53,538 bases of DNA, taken from contig JANXVA010000049.1 in the NCBI GenBank assembly GCA_025351875.1, positions 1 through 53,538 of the forward strand, given 5' to 3'. Both the position numbers and the translations under genes were made by a program. This stretch comes from Myxococcales bacterium. GTDB taxonomy: Bacteria > Myxococcota_A > Polyangia > Polyangiales > Polyangiaceae. The notes beneath the pieces were generated by a model. The model was not told the DNA's origin, did no database searches, and worked only from the letters and a program-made list of their open reading frames with translations. Shown here piece after piece: positions 1 through 8,514 of the stretch (within the stretch, counting starts at the first letter, position 1; each line of letters starts with the position of its first letter).

Positions 1-250
1 TCTTGTAGAGCCACTCGATCGTGCGCGTGGTGTCCTCGACGGCGCCGGGGACGAAGAGGCTCGCGCCCGGCGTCGAGAAGCCGATCTGGCAGTCGATGCC
101 GAACGCCGCGATGCGCAGGCGGTCCTGCGAGGCGGGCGCGACCTTGTGCTGGCGCTTGTAGGCGTCGGCGACCTCGGCGACGAGACCGGCGCGCTCGATG
201 TAGACGTCGCGGACGGTGGACGGATCGTAGAACGTGGGCAGCGGCATCAT
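1..250 (-). CDS. Isochorismatase-like cysteine hydrolase, N-terminal part (runs off the window)
   Basis: The visible 83 residues start with ATG at 250 and continue past base 1. They contain FGIDCQIGFSTPGASLFVPGA, which resembles the first strand of nicotinamidase/isochorismatase-fold enzymes. The Asp of GIDCQ is in the position of the catalytic Asp, and the pGasLfVpGA stretch is typical of the family. The ATG overlaps the stop of the upstream kinase gene as ATGA (247-250), so the two are probably translationally coupled. Such enzymes hydrolyse amides such as nicotinamide, but the substrate cannot be told from this fragment. Family assignment is fairly good; the catalytic Lys and Cys lie outside the window. 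Confidence 0.7.
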   Translation of the reverse strand, partial: MMPLPTFYDPSTVRDVYIERAGLVAEVADAYKRQHKVAPASQDRLRIAAFGIDCQIGFSTPGASLFVPGAVEDTTRTIEWLYK

Positions 251-1839
251 GGTGACGGATTCCCTTCGAATGACAGGTGGACGATCTCGTCGTGAGTAAC
301 GACGTAGACGGAACCTCCCGGGCCGACAAGCAGGTCGGCGTCGGGGGGGACGAGGTCGCGCGTCTCGGGGAACGCGCGGATGGGGACGAACGTGCGTGTC
401 GCGCGCTCGGCGCGGACGAGGACGAGGCCGTCGTCGGTGGGCACGAGGATGGCGCCGCTCGCGAGGCATTTGCCGAAGACGCCGTGCAGGATCGCGGAGG
501 AGCCGGCCGGGCCGGTCTCGCTGGCGAGGGTCGCGCCCGTGGCGTCGACGAGGTGCGCGGAGTGGATGACGCGGCCCGCCTTCTCGGTGGCGGTGCAGAA
601 GAGGACGTGGCCCTGGTCGAAGGTCACGCTCCAGTCGACCAGGCGTCCCTCGATGTGCGGGAGATCGAGCTGGCGGAGGGGGCCGCGATCCATGTCGAAG
701 AGGAAGCTCATCGTGACGAGCCCAGCTCGATAGAAGGCGAAGCCGAGGTGCGACGAGGCGCGCACGTGGGTCTGGTTCTCGAGGATCTGACCCACGCGCG
801 TGCCGTTCGCGCGGACGAGCCAGTCGCCGTCGAGCCGGAGCAGAGCCTCGTACGCGGCGGCGGGGGCGATGAAGCGAGCGCCCTCGGCGCGCGTCATCGC
901 GGTGATGCGAATGCGGCCTCGAGCTCTCACGGTGGACGGGACCGCGACGCGGACCGAGCACGCGGGGCAGGCGCGCCGGGCGTGCTCGACGCCGCAGCGG
1001 CAGCGCGTGAAGCGCGCATCGAGGAGGGCGCGCGGGAGCGGCTCGCGCGCGTCGCGATCGAAGACTTCCGTGAACCACGCGAGCGCGTCATCGGGCAGGA
1101 CATCGGGCCTCAGCGCGGCGTTGGGGAGCTTCACGTCGCCGCGGAGGATGCTGTGGCGCCCCTCGGCGCGGCGGAGCAGCGTGGGGAAGGACGCGTGCGC
1201 GCCGCCGTACGGGTGGACGAAGAGGAGCGACGTGAAGAGCATCACCGCGAGGGCGTAGAAATCCGACTCGCGCGAGAGCGCGCGGGTGTGCTCGAGGTCG
1301 ACGCCGTAGAGGCGAGGGTCGAGGAAGCGCTCGTGGGCGACGGTGCATGGAAAACCTGCAAACTGCATCGAATCGGCGTCGATGAACCAGGGCTGCCAGG
1401 GATCGTGAGGGGTCGGGGCGGTGAGCACGACGTTGCCGTCGTTCAGGTCGCCGACCACGACGCCGCGGTCGTGGAGCTCGGCCACGGTCGACGCGAGCTC
1501 GCCGAAGACGGTCAGGACGTCGGCGGCGCTCATGCTGTTCGTCTCGCGCCACTTGCGCTGGCCGGCGCGGTGGATGTCGACGGCGCCGTCGAGGACGCGC
1601 ATCGCGTAGCCGACGGCGTTGCCCTTCGTGTCGGTGCAGACGTCGAGCGGGCCGACGACGCGGTTCGGGAGGCCGCGCGGGAACGCCGCGAGCTTCTTCA
1701 AGCGCGCGTCGGTCATGGTGAAGAAGATCTTGAAGGCCTGACGCCCGGAGCGGAAGACGCGCCCCTCGCCGCCGACACCGAGGAGATCCTTGTCGTCGAG
1801 GCGAAAGCGCTTGGTGCCCACGAGGACGGTGGTGCTCAT
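247..1839 (-). CDS. Atypical protein kinase with zinc ribbon and C-terminal beta-rich domain
   Basis: The protein has 530 residues from ATG at 1839, which overlaps the phosphatase stop as ATGA. The kinase fold covers about residues 15-265, with a glycine loop (GVGGEG, 21-26) and a likely ATP-binding lysine in AFKIF (Lys37). The catalytic loop reads VVVGDLNDGNV (Asp131, Asn136), so the usual HRD is VGD. The DFG motif is replaced by DAD in FIDADS. A zinc ribbon follows at C280-x-C282 and C291-xx-C294. The last 230 residues look like repeated beta strands, perhaps a propeller. This layout resembles YegI-type kinases that pair with PP2C phosphatases in TerY-like phosphorylation modules (family knowledge). 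A partner vWA protein is not visible here. Confidence 0.75.
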   Translation of the reverse strand: MSTTVLVGTKRFRLDDKDLLGVGGEGRVFRSGRQAFKIFFTMTDARLKKLAAFPRGLPNRVVGPLDVCTDTKGNAVGYAMRVLDGAVDIHRAGQRKWRETNSMSAADVLTVFGELASTVAELHDRGVVVGDLNDGNVVLTAPTPHDPWQPWFIDADSMQFAGFPCTVAHERFLDPRLYGVDLEHTRALSRESDFYALAVMLFTSLLFVHPYGGAHASFPTLLRRAEGRHSILRGDVKLPNAALRPDVLPDDALAWFTEVFDRDAREPLPRALLDARFTRCRCGVEHARRACPACSVRVAVPSTVRARGRIRITAMTRAEGARFIAPAAAYEALLRLDGDWLVRANGTRVGQILENQTHVRASSHLGFAFYRAGLVTMSFLFDMDRGPLRQLDLPHIEGRLVDWSVTFDQGHVLFCTATEKAGRVIHSAHLVDATGATLASETGPAGSSAILHGVFGKCLASGAILVPTDDGLVLVRAERATRTFVPIRAFPETRDLVPPDADLLVGPGGSVYVVTHDEIVHLSFEGNPSP

Positions 1840-2564
1840 GACGGCGCGCTCCTTCGACGGATGACGGCGACCGTGGCGTCGTCGGAGAACGTGCCGCGGT
1901 CCGACAGGACGACGAGGCGCTTGCGGAGCAGCGACGGGTTCCTTGCGTAGCGCGCGTCGGCGGCGAGCTCGGCGAGCGCGCCGCCGAGCGGGATGAGCCC
2001 GTCGGTCGCCACCGCGACGAGGTCGACCTTCGCCGTCGGACCCACGAAGTGAATACGCGGCTCGAGGCGCGCGCCGAGCAGACCGTAGGCGACGTAGGGC
2101 GGTGCGTTCTCGGGCCCTGGGTCGAGGACCGTGAGCTCGCCGCCCGCGAGGACGATCCCGTCTCCGATCCCGAAGACGATGGTGGTCTCGGCGGTGACGA
2201 CGATCGCGAGGAACCCGAAGAGGAGCGCCTCGTCGACGCGCGCGGCCTTCACCTCGCCGGATGCGTCGAGGCTGCGCGCCAGCACCGCGAGCCGACCGAG
2301 CAGCTCCCGCACGACCTCGCCGGCAGCGTCCGTCGCCCCGAGCGAGCGGAACCTCTGCTCGATGAGCGTCGCGAGCCAGGCCGCCCCGACGCGTGCCCCG
2401 ATCTCGCTCGCGCGCCCGCTCGAGCACCCGTCTGTCACGACGACGGCGAGAAGGTCGTCGGTCACGACGACCGCGTGCCCATCCTGCCCATCGCGCTCGG
2501 CGCGGCGATGGTCCCGCCCGGTGACGGACCCGGCGGCAGCGACAAAGGCCTCAGATAGAGTCAT
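1836..2564 (-). CDS. PP2C-family serine/threonine protein phosphatase
   Basis: A 242-residue protein with PP2C motifs in order: VVVTDGCSSGRASEIGA (metal-binding DG, about residues 41-57), VAVATDGLIPLG (mid-domain ATDG) and the C-terminal GTFSDDATVAVIRR, the classic D-D/N-x-T strand. The length fits a minimal single-domain PP2C without sensor or membrane segments, so it acts in the cytoplasm. It is the first gene of an operon with the atypical kinase and the isochorismatase-like enzyme. Its natural job is probably to reverse phosphorylation by that kinase. No Shine-Dalgarno precedes the ATG; the promoter -10 box lies only a few bases upstream, suggesting a leaderless mRNA. Confidence 0.85.
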   Translation of the reverse strand: MTLSEAFVAAAGSVTGRDHRRAERDGQDGHAVVVTDDLLAVVVTDGCSSGRASEIGARVGAAWLATLIEQRFRSLGATDAAGEVVRELLGRLAVLARSLDASGEVKAARVDEALLFGFLAIVVTAETTIVFGIGDGIVLAGGELTVLDPGPENAPPYVAYGLLGARLEPRIHFVGPTAKVDLVAVATDGLIPLGGALAELAADARYARNPSLLRKRLVVLSDRGTFSDDATVAVIRRRSAPS

Positions 2565-2601
2565 CAGTACTCTATATTGAGTCCGAAGTACTCAATGTCA
2601 A
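2564..2601 (-). promoter_or_regulatory. Sigma-70-like promoter of the phosphatase/kinase operon, probably leaderless
   Basis: On the minus strand a consensus -35 TTGACA (2601-2596) is followed by TATAGA (2576-2571) with a 19-bp spacer, slightly long. Transcription would begin at or within a few bases of the ATG at 2564, leaving no room for a ribosome-binding site. The spacer is filled by symmetrical ACTCaAT half-sites, so a repressor bound there would block RNA polymerase. Confidence 0.55.
2566..2596. repeat. Triple ACTCnAT half-site array, candidate operator
   Basis: Three related heptamers alternate in direction: ACTCTAT (2569-2575), ATTGAGT (2576-2582) and ACTCAAT (2590-2596). The last two form a perfect inverted repeat with a 7-bp centre. 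AGTACTC also occurs twice in direct orientation (2566-2572 and 2587-2593). The array overlaps the promoter of the phosphatase/kinase operon and sits just before the remnant of an Xre-type regulator, the expected place for an autoregulated operator. Confidence 0.5.
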
Positions 2602-2846
2602 CCTCGCCGGCGTTTCGCCCGGCGATTCGGCGCGCATCGCGCGAGAGCTTCAGGAGATGACGCAGGCCGAGCTCGACGCCGCGAGCGGCATCCCGCAGGG
2701 CACGATCTCGAGCCTCGAGCCTCGAGGAGCGCTACTCGTCGCCGCTCGGGGCGACCGTGGCTGGCGCGCTGCGGAGCACGATCCCCGCTGGCGTCGTGCC
2801 GAACCAGGCCGAGGCCAGGCCGCACTGCGTGCAGACGAGGCGGTAG
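2597..2846 (+). pseudogene. Xre-type helix-turn-helix regulator, apparently broken
   Basis: The frame reads ARIARELQEMTQAELDAASG followed by IPQGTISSLE, the unmistakable first half of an HTH_3 domain. No in-frame ATG, GTG or TTG lies upstream of the domain; the only in-frame ATG (2657) is inside it. Immediately after ISSLE there is a 7-bp tandem repeat (CTCGAGC at 2707-2713 and 2714-2720, then CTCGAGG at 2721-2727) that throws the frame. Removing one unit restores LEERYSSPLGATVAGALR, which matches the second half of the domain, and then a TAG at 2844-2846. I read it as a regulator inactivated by slippage. A sequencing error or an unusual start cannot be excluded. Its 3' part overlaps a small minus-strand gene. 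Confidence 0.5.
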
Positions 2847-2995
2847 GCCTTCGCTGCGCCGTCGACGGCGAGCGCCATCCCGATGCCGTCACGCGGGCAG
2901 TGAACCACGTCTCCTGCACGGAACTTCGCCCACAACCGGGTGACCTCCGCGTGCGTGAGGTGGGGGGACTCTTGGGCGCCGCCCGCTTCGCTCAT
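2732..2995 (-). CDS. Small zinc-ribbon protein of unknown function
   Basis: An 87-residue protein with ATG at 2995 and a GGAG-like ribosome-binding site in TGTGGAGCC just upstream. It carries two cysteine motifs: HCPRDGIGM around residue 33 and LVCTQCGLASAW around residue 54. Only three cysteines plus His32 are available for a metal. I do not recognise a named family. The C-terminal third is antisense to the broken Xre gene, so one of the two may be spurious; the spaced C-P-x-D-G and C-x-x-C-G pattern favours this gene being real. Confidence 0.5.
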   Translation of the reverse strand: MSEAGGAQESPHLTHAEVTRLWAKFRAGDVVHCPRDGIGMALAVDGAAKAYRLVCTQCGLASAWFGTTPAGIVLRSAPATVAPSGDE

Positions 2996-3094
2996 GGCTC
3001 CACACTTCTACACGCGAATCGGCCCGGCGACACCTGTCTTCCGCGCCTCCGTGTTCCGGACCCGCAAGGGTGCGGTTTCGGCTATACGGTGAGC

Positions 3095-3850
3095 ATGACG
3101 GCGACCGCTCGGAAGAGCCGCAGAGTCCTGGTCGTCGGCGCGACAGGGCGCCTCGGTGTGGCCATCGCCGAGAGCCTGGCCGACCGCGGCGACGAGGTCG
3201 TCCTGACGGCCCGCGACCCCAACAAGCTCGAGCAGATGTCCGCGTCCCTGGCGCGCGAATCGACCGGCTCGCGCCCGGCGCCCTTCGTCTGTGCGGACCT
3301 CACGCACCGCGACGCGGTCGAGCGCATCGTCGAGGGCCTCCGTGCCGCGATCCCGATCTCGGCCGACGGCACGCGCGGCTCGATCGACGACATCGTCCTC
3401 GCCTGCGGGCCCTTCCCGCGGACGCCCTTCGACGAGCTCCGTCGCGAGGACCTCGAGCGCACCATCACGGTCCACTGCGTGGCGCCGCTCCTCCTTGTCC
3501 ACGCGCTCGCGGGTGATCTGGCCAAGGCGCGCGGCGCCGTCGTCGCCCTGGGTGACGCGGGAACCACGCGCCCGTTCGAGCACCACGTGGCTTACCTCAC
3601 GGCCAAAGGCGCGATCAAGACTGGCCTCCGCGCGCTCGCGGTCGAGCTCGCGCCGGACGTCCGCGTGAACATCGTCGAGCTCGGCATCGTCGCCGACCCC
3701 GAGGCCGACGCCGATCCGCTCCGCCAGCACCGCCTCGCGACGCGCTCTCAGCTCGGCCGCTTCGGTACGCCGGCGGAGGTCGTCCACGTCGTGACGGCGC
3801 TCCTCGACGCGACGTGGGCCACCGGCGAGACCTGGGGGATCGGTCGCTGA
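3095..3850 (+). CDS. Short-chain dehydrogenase/reductase of the pteridine reductase type
   Basis: A 251-residue Rossmann-fold protein. The nucleotide loop is VVGATGRLGVAIAESL, which contains the GxxxRLG pattern of pteridine reductases. The active site is YLTAK (YxxxK), and the position 13 residues before the Tyr holds Asp (GDAGTTRPFEHHVAY) instead of the usual catalytic Ser. That Asp-Tyr-Lys triad is characteristic of PTR1 and FolM-like reductases. The downstream AVELAPDVRVNIVELG also fits. The likely role is NADPH-dependent reduction of a pterin or dihydrofolate, but the substrate is inferred. An in-frame GTG at 3089 is an alternative start. The gene converges on the next with 4 bp between stops. 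Confidence 0.7.
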   Translation: MTATARKSRRVLVVGATGRLGVAIAESLADRGDEVVLTARDPNKLEQMSASLARESTGSRPAPFVCADLTHRDAVERIVEGLRAAIPISADGTRGSIDDIVLACGPFPRTPFDELRREDLERTITVHCVAPLLLVHALAGDLAKARGAVVALGDAGTTRPFEHHVAYLTAKGAIKTGLRALAVELAPDVRVNIVELGIVADPEADADPLRQHRLATRSQLGRFGTPAEVVHVVTALLDATWATGETWGIGR

Positions 3851-3854
3851 CGGA

Positions 3855-5573
3855 TCAGTGAGGGTCGGGCCCGCCCGCCGCTAGCGTAGCCTCGACCTGG
3901 ACGGCCGCGAGGGCCTCGATGTCGTCTTGCGGGACGATCTCCACGTCGAGCGGGGATTTCGCGCGCGCCGTTTCGGCGAGCCCCATCTCGATGTGCTGGC
4001 GTAGCAAGAGCGCCTTCATCGACGTCGCGGCTAGCGTTACCTTGCGCGGACGGAGCACCCAGCGCGGTCGGGCATCGAAGCCCGTCATGCCGTTGCGCGA
4101 TCGTTCGTGGCGCCGACCTGCGACGAAGTAGTGGCGTTCGATGGTCGCGACGAGCTCGTCGCAGCTCGTCTTCTCGCACAGGAACTCGTCCGGAGCGCCG
4201 ACGAAGAGCGCCGCGTAACGGCGCTGCGCGAGCCCCTCGAGGAGGTCGTCCGGGGCGCGATCCCCCGCGCGGATGATGTCGAATAGCGCGGCCGCGTGCA
4301 CACTCGAGCCCTTCGCCACGTGACCGCTGGTCGTGATGAGGACGTCACCCTCCACCTCGAGCTTTCGGACGAGAGCGATGAAGCGCTGTCGCTCGGCGAG
4401 GTCATCCGCGTTCGGGGAGTTGTCGTTGGGGTCGAAGACCGTCCCGAGCAGCTGCAGGCTCACGCCTCCAAGCAAGAGAACGCTCACGAGCGCGCTCGCC
4501 GTCGTTCCACGCGCGCGCTCCTCCGCGCGCGCTGCGGCGACGGCGGCGGCGGCGCACCCGAGAGGGAGCCACGCGACGAGCACGTTCGCCCAGCCGCCGA
4601 GGTGAGCGCGAAGCGAGAACGCGCCCGCCATGCCCGCCGCGAGGACGAACGCGAAGACGAGGTATTGCCACGACTCACCCTCAGGAGCGCGCCGCCGGCG
4701 GAGAAACGACCACGCCACCGGAACGACGACGGCGAGGCTGCCCGCCGCCATGGCGAACGCCTTCGGCATGTCGAGGATGAAGAACGTCGAGAACAGCTCG
4801 GGGCGCATGCCATGCGCTTGCGGGAGCTTGACGCAGTAGTAGCGAAACCACCCGTGCGTGGTGACCTCGAGATACGCAAACATCGCGAGGAACAGGACCG
4901 AGCCGACGCCTGCGACGAGGAGTGCTCGGCGCCGCTCGCCGGCGAAGCCGAGCCCCGCGACGACCCCGGCGAACGCGAGGACTCCCGGCTGCTTCGCGAA
5001 GAAGGCCAGGCCGAGCAGCACGCCCGCGACGACGGACCAGAGCATGCCCGGACGAGACACGAGCAACGCGATCGCGACGACGACGAACGTGGCCGATAGC
5101 GCGTCGACGCGCTCGATGTCGTAGAAGAAGAGCGTGAGCGGATACGTGGCGGCGAAGAGAAGCACGCCGATCGCCGCCCAGCGCTTCCTCGCTCCTAGGG
5201 AGCGAGAGATGCAATGGATGCCCCAGCCGGTCGTCAACGTCGCGGCGAGCGAGACGACCTTGCACGCTATGAACGTCGACATGACGTGAGCCAAGGTGCC
5301 GGCGAGCCAGAAGTAGATCGGCGTGTAGACGAACGGCACGAAGCGCGCCGACGGAGCAGCGTAGAGCGGCTTGCCGTCTCGGATACGATCGACGCCGTCT
5401 CGGACGGCGCCGGTCATCCACTCGGCGTCGATCGGGTTCCGGAAGCGCGCGACGACGACCCAGAGGGCGAGGCCGATGAGCGCGGCACCGAGCCCGAACG
5501 TGATGAGCTCGAGCAGGCGAACGCCACCGCTCGTCTGCTGCGGCTCGTCCGCAGGCGTTTCGCTCGTCGCCAC
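3855..5573 (-). CDS. GT-C-type integral membrane glycosyltransferase (ArnT/PMT-like)
   Basis: A 572-residue protein with about ten hydrophobic helices in the first 370 residues and a soluble C-terminal domain. The first extracytoplasmic loop holds NPIDAEWMTGAVRDGV followed by FVYTPIYFWLAG. An acidic residue in this loop and a downstream P-x-Y-F pattern are features of lipid-carrier-dependent GT-C enzymes such as ArnT and the PMT family. These transfer a sugar from a polyprenyl phosphate to an envelope acceptor on the outer face of the inner membrane. The gene stands alone on this strand and diverges from the membrane protein at 5666. Donor and acceptor are unknown. Confidence 0.6.
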   Translation of the reverse strand: MATSETPADEPQQTSGGVRLLELITFGLGAALIGLALWVVVARFRNPIDAEWMTGAVRDGVDRIRDGKPLYAAPSARFVPFVYTPIYFWLAGTLAHVMSTFIACKVVSLAATLTTGWGIHCISRSLGARKRWAAIGVLLFAATYPLTLFFYDIERVDALSATFVVVAIALLVSRPGMLWSVVAGVLLGLAFFAKQPGVLAFAGVVAGLGFAGERRRALLVAGVGSVLFLAMFAYLEVTTHGWFRYYCVKLPQAHGMRPELFSTFFILDMPKAFAMAAGSLAVVVPVAWSFLRRRRAPEGESWQYLVFAFVLAAGMAGAFSLRAHLGGWANVLVAWLPLGCAAAAVAAARAEERARGTTASALVSVLLLGGVSLQLLGTVFDPNDNSPNADDLAERQRFIALVRKLEVEGDVLITTSGHVAKGSSVHAAALFDIIRAGDRAPDDLLEGLAQRRYAALFVGAPDEFLCEKTSCDELVATIERHYFVAGRRHERSRNGMTGFDARPRWVLRPRKVTLAATSMKALLLRQHIEMGLAETARAKSPLDVEIVPQDDIEALAAVQVEATLAAGGPDPH

Positions 5574-5665
5574 GGAGCGTCCTTACCAGAGCTGTCGGAT
5601 CGAGTCACGATCCTGGGACGACGGCAATTGCGGGCCAGCGCAGCGGTATGTAGGATGCCTCCGCA

Positions 5666-7138
5666 TTGAAAGTTTCGAGAGCGTGGCTGGGCCGTGCACG
5701 GCTCTGCCTCCTGGCAGCCTTCACGTACGCCTTCTTCTTTTCGGGCGGCGGGCCGAACCAAGCGACTCGCATGGCGCTGACGGAGTCCCTCGTCGTCCGC
5801 CACGAGCCCGATATCACGCCGTTCCACGCCCGCACCATCGACAAGGGCTTCAAGAACGACCGCTTCTACGCCGACAAGGCGCCTGGTGTCTCGCTGCTGG
5901 CGACGCTTCCGTACGGCGTCATGCGCGTCGCCGATCGGCTCTTCGGCATTCCGAGCGAGGGACGGTCCGCCCAGCAAGCGAAGCTCGGGTTCCTCACGTT
6001 CCTCTTCGCCGGGCTCGCGGGGATCGCCTGCGCACTGCTACTGCGGAGGCTCGCGCTCCTCCTCGGGTGTGGTCCAGCCGCCGCGGAGCTCGCGGCGTTC
6101 GCCTATGCGTTCGGCACGATCGCCTTTCCGTTCTCGACCGTGCTGTTCGGCCATCAGCTCTCGGCCATGTGCATTCTCGGGGCGTTCGTCGTGACGCTCG
6201 AGCACCGGAAGGAGGGAACGCTCACGCGGCCGCGTGTGCTCGTCGGGTTGGGCGCGATGTGGACGCTCTCGCTCGTCGTCGAGTATCCGACCGCGTTGCT
6301 CGTCGCCGTATTCGGCACCGCGACGCTCGTGTGGACGTTCGAACGAGCGCGCCCCTTCGCGAGCGTCGTGCGCACGTTGCTCTGGGCAGGGCTCGGCGGC
6401 GTGCCACTCCTCGTGATCCACGCCGCGTTCGTCATCTGGTGCTACGGAAAGTTCGCGCTCCCGTACGTCTACGTCAGTGAGCCCTACTTCCGAGCGCACA
6501 TGAGCGGCGGCATTCTCGGCGTCGGCGTCCCGACGCTGCTCGCCACGTACGGAAGTCTGCTCAGCCCTTATCGAGGGCTCTTCTTCTACTGCCCTGTCGT
6601 CGCGCTTGCCGTCGTCGGTCTCGGCAGCTGGATCGACTCCGCCAAGGAGAAGGCCGCGCTGCCCGTCGTTCTGGCGGCGATCGCGATTTACATGCTCTTC
6701 GGGTGCTCCTACTACGCGTGGGACGGAGGCGGCAGCGTCGGTCCGCGGCACCTCATCGCGATCCTGCCGCTCTTCATGCTGCTCGTGGCGTTCTTCGCCG
6801 ACCGTTCGCGCTTGGCATTCGGTGTCACGCTCGGGCTCACGGTCGTGAGTAGCGCGGTCATGCTCGCGGTGACCTCGGTGCTCGTGCAGCTTCCGATGGG
6901 CGATACATTTCGCGCGAATCCGCTCTACGACGTGGTGGTGCGTGGGATCATCGACGGAAATGGCGAGATCAGCTCGCAGGATGCGTACGTCCCGTATCCG
7001 CGCGGCGACGGCGCGTTCAACCTCGGCATGGTCGTCGGGCTCGCTCCGCTCTCGTCGCTCTTCATCATCGCGGGAGCCTGGGTGGCGGCCTATGCCCCGT
7101 CCGCGGTCTCCTGGCTCCGGAAGCCGGCCCATGCTTAG
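5666..7138 (+). CDS. Multispanning membrane protein, probable GT-C glycosyltransferase
   Basis: A 490-residue protein with about eleven hydrophobic segments. I chose the TTG at 5666 because AGGA lies about ten bases upstream; the ATG at 5655 meets a stop at once. The first outer loop contains TESLVVRHEPDITPF and NDRFYADKAPGVSLLA, a 'YxDKAPG' pattern common in predicted mannosyltransferase-like membrane proteins. Later motifs include SPYRGLFFYCPV and SVGPRHLIAILP. It overlaps the next gene by 8 bp, so the pair is cotranscribed. Enzyme class is inferred from the fold; no substrate can be given. Confidence 0.55.
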   Translation: MKVSRAWLGRARLCLLAAFTYAFFFSGGGPNQATRMALTESLVVRHEPDITPFHARTIDKGFKNDRFYADKAPGVSLLATLPYGVMRVADRLFGIPSEGRSAQQAKLGFLTFLFAGLAGIACALLLRRLALLLGCGPAAAELAAFAYAFGTIAFPFSTVLFGHQLSAMCILGAFVVTLEHRKEGTLTRPRVLVGLGAMWTLSLVVEYPTALLVAVFGTATLVWTFERARPFASVVRTLLWAGLGGVPLLVIHAAFVIWCYGKFALPYVYVSEPYFRAHMSGGILGVGVPTLLATYGSLLSPYRGLFFYCPVVALAVVGLGSWIDSAKEKAALPVVLAAIAIYMLFGCSYYAWDGGGSVGPRHLIAILPLFMLLVAFFADRSRLAFGVTLGLTVVSSAVMLAVTSVLVQLPMGDTFRANPLYDVVVRGIIDGNGEISSQDAYVPYPRGDGAFNLGMVVGLAPLSSLFIIAGAWVAAYAPSAVSWLRKPAHA

Positions 7139-8444
7139 CGGCTGGCGTCGGACCTTCTTCATGGTGAGCGCGCTCCTCAGCGCGTTCGTCATTGCCTACG
7201 TGCTCTATACACACGTCCTCGCGGCCAGTCGGATGGCTGCCGGACCGCCTCAGGACTTCCGCGAGAGCTTCGGGAACAGCGACGGCCTCCCCGCGGGCTA
7301 CTCCATGCGAAAGAGTGGCGCGCTCGCCCACGCGGTGCGCGGCGGAACGCTCAGCGTCACGGGAAGAGGACAAGCGGGCGACGAGATCGTCTTCACGGCC
7401 TCGCCCCGCCGCTTCGACGATACCGTGCTCACGCTTCGTTTTCGCACGCGCTCGTCCGAGGCGCTCGAGGTCTTCGTCGGTCTCGAGGCGAAGAACGATC
7501 GCGCGGTCTCGGCCGCGTACGTCGTCGGGCCGACGCCCTTCGTGCACATCGGAGGCGACATCAGCGGCCCCTTCCGGAGCGGGAAAGCGGACGAGGACGT
7601 CCACATCGATGCCGGCGCAACCGACGAGTGGCACACGCTCTCGTTCCAGTTCGCGCCGCGCTACTCCACCGCCGCCGCGCTCGTCGACGGACGGCCGGTG
7701 ATCAGCACCGCCGTCCTCTGGCCGCAGGCCATCGACTCGCGCATCTCGTTTGGGGTGCGGCTCCGTGGCGACGTCGCGCATGCGGACGTCGAGATCGATT
7801 CGCTTGCGATGCAGACGCTCGACGAGATCGTCTCGAGCTTCGACGACACGTTCAGCGGAGAGATCCTCGATAGCCAGCGGTGGATCGTGCAATACCCCGA
7901 CTCGAACCTCGCGACGTTCGGGATGCGCCTCGAGAAGGGCAAGGGCCTCGTCCTCGACGGAACTGCGACGGGCATCGTCGCCGAGCATGCGCCGTTCTAC
8001 TTCGTGCGGACGCCTCCGTTCGCGCTGCGCACCGTTCGCGCGACCGCCGACGTGACGGTCGAGGACGTGAAGAGCGCGCGCGTGTTCTTCGGCATGATCG
8101 GCTCGAGCGCGTGGACGTCGATGGATAAGCTCTTCGACGTCGGCGTGTCCGAGCGCGACGGCAAGCCTGCCATCGTGGACGTCACTGGCGCATGGCAGAA
8201 CACCGGCGCGATCAGCTTCGAGCTCGGAGCGGAGATCACGTTTCCTCATCGGTTCCTCTTCCAGCTCGATTACGACGCGAAGACAGGCCTCGGGGTTGGC
8301 AGCATCGACGGCAAGGCGTCGGCGGGACACCGCCTCGACCTGAGGCCGCTCGATCTGGTCAGCCTGCGCCTTGGCTCGGGAGGCCACGTGATCGGCGCGC
8401 AGAGTCACGTCAGGGTGCACCGCATCTCGCTCGAAGTTCGCTGA
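7131..8444 (+). CDS. Membrane-anchored protein with two LamG/jelly-roll-like domains
   Basis: A 437-residue protein from ATG at 7131, which lies inside the end of the upstream gene. An N-terminal hydrophobic segment (about residues 9-31) anchors or exports it. Two repeats of similar pattern follow, one opening with DFRESFGNSDGLPAGY and one with DDTFSGEILDSQRWIVQY. Each resembles the start of concanavalin-like LamG or DUF1080-type jelly rolls, with alternating beta strands such as VLTLRFRTRSSEALEVFVG. Such domains bind carbohydrate or protein outside the cytoplasm. Coupling to the membrane glycosyltransferase suggests a role in envelope glycan recognition. Function is inferred only. Confidence 0.5.
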   Translation: MLSGWRRTFFMVSALLSAFVIAYVLYTHVLAASRMAAGPPQDFRESFGNSDGLPAGYSMRKSGALAHAVRGGTLSVTGRGQAGDEIVFTASPRRFDDTVLTLRFRTRSSEALEVFVGLEAKNDRAVSAAYVVGPTPFVHIGGDISGPFRSGKADEDVHIDAGATDEWHTLSFQFAPRYSTAAALVDGRPVISTAVLWPQAIDSRISFGVRLRGDVAHADVEIDSLAMQTLDEIVSSFDDTFSGEILDSQRWIVQYPDSNLATFGMRLEKGKGLVLDGTATGIVAEHAPFYFVRTPPFALRTVRATADVTVEDVKSARVFFGMIGSSAWTSMDKLFDVGVSERDGKPAIVDVTGAWQNTGAISFELGAEITFPHRFLFQLDYDAKTGLGVGSIDGKASAGHRLDLRPLDLVSLRLGSGGHVIGAQSHVRVHRISLEVR

Positions 8445-8514
8445 GCACGCGGCGCTCCGTCATGAAGTGGCGGGACGGCGGCTCCGTGTCCGTTGAGGTA
8501 CGCTTGCGCGAGCC

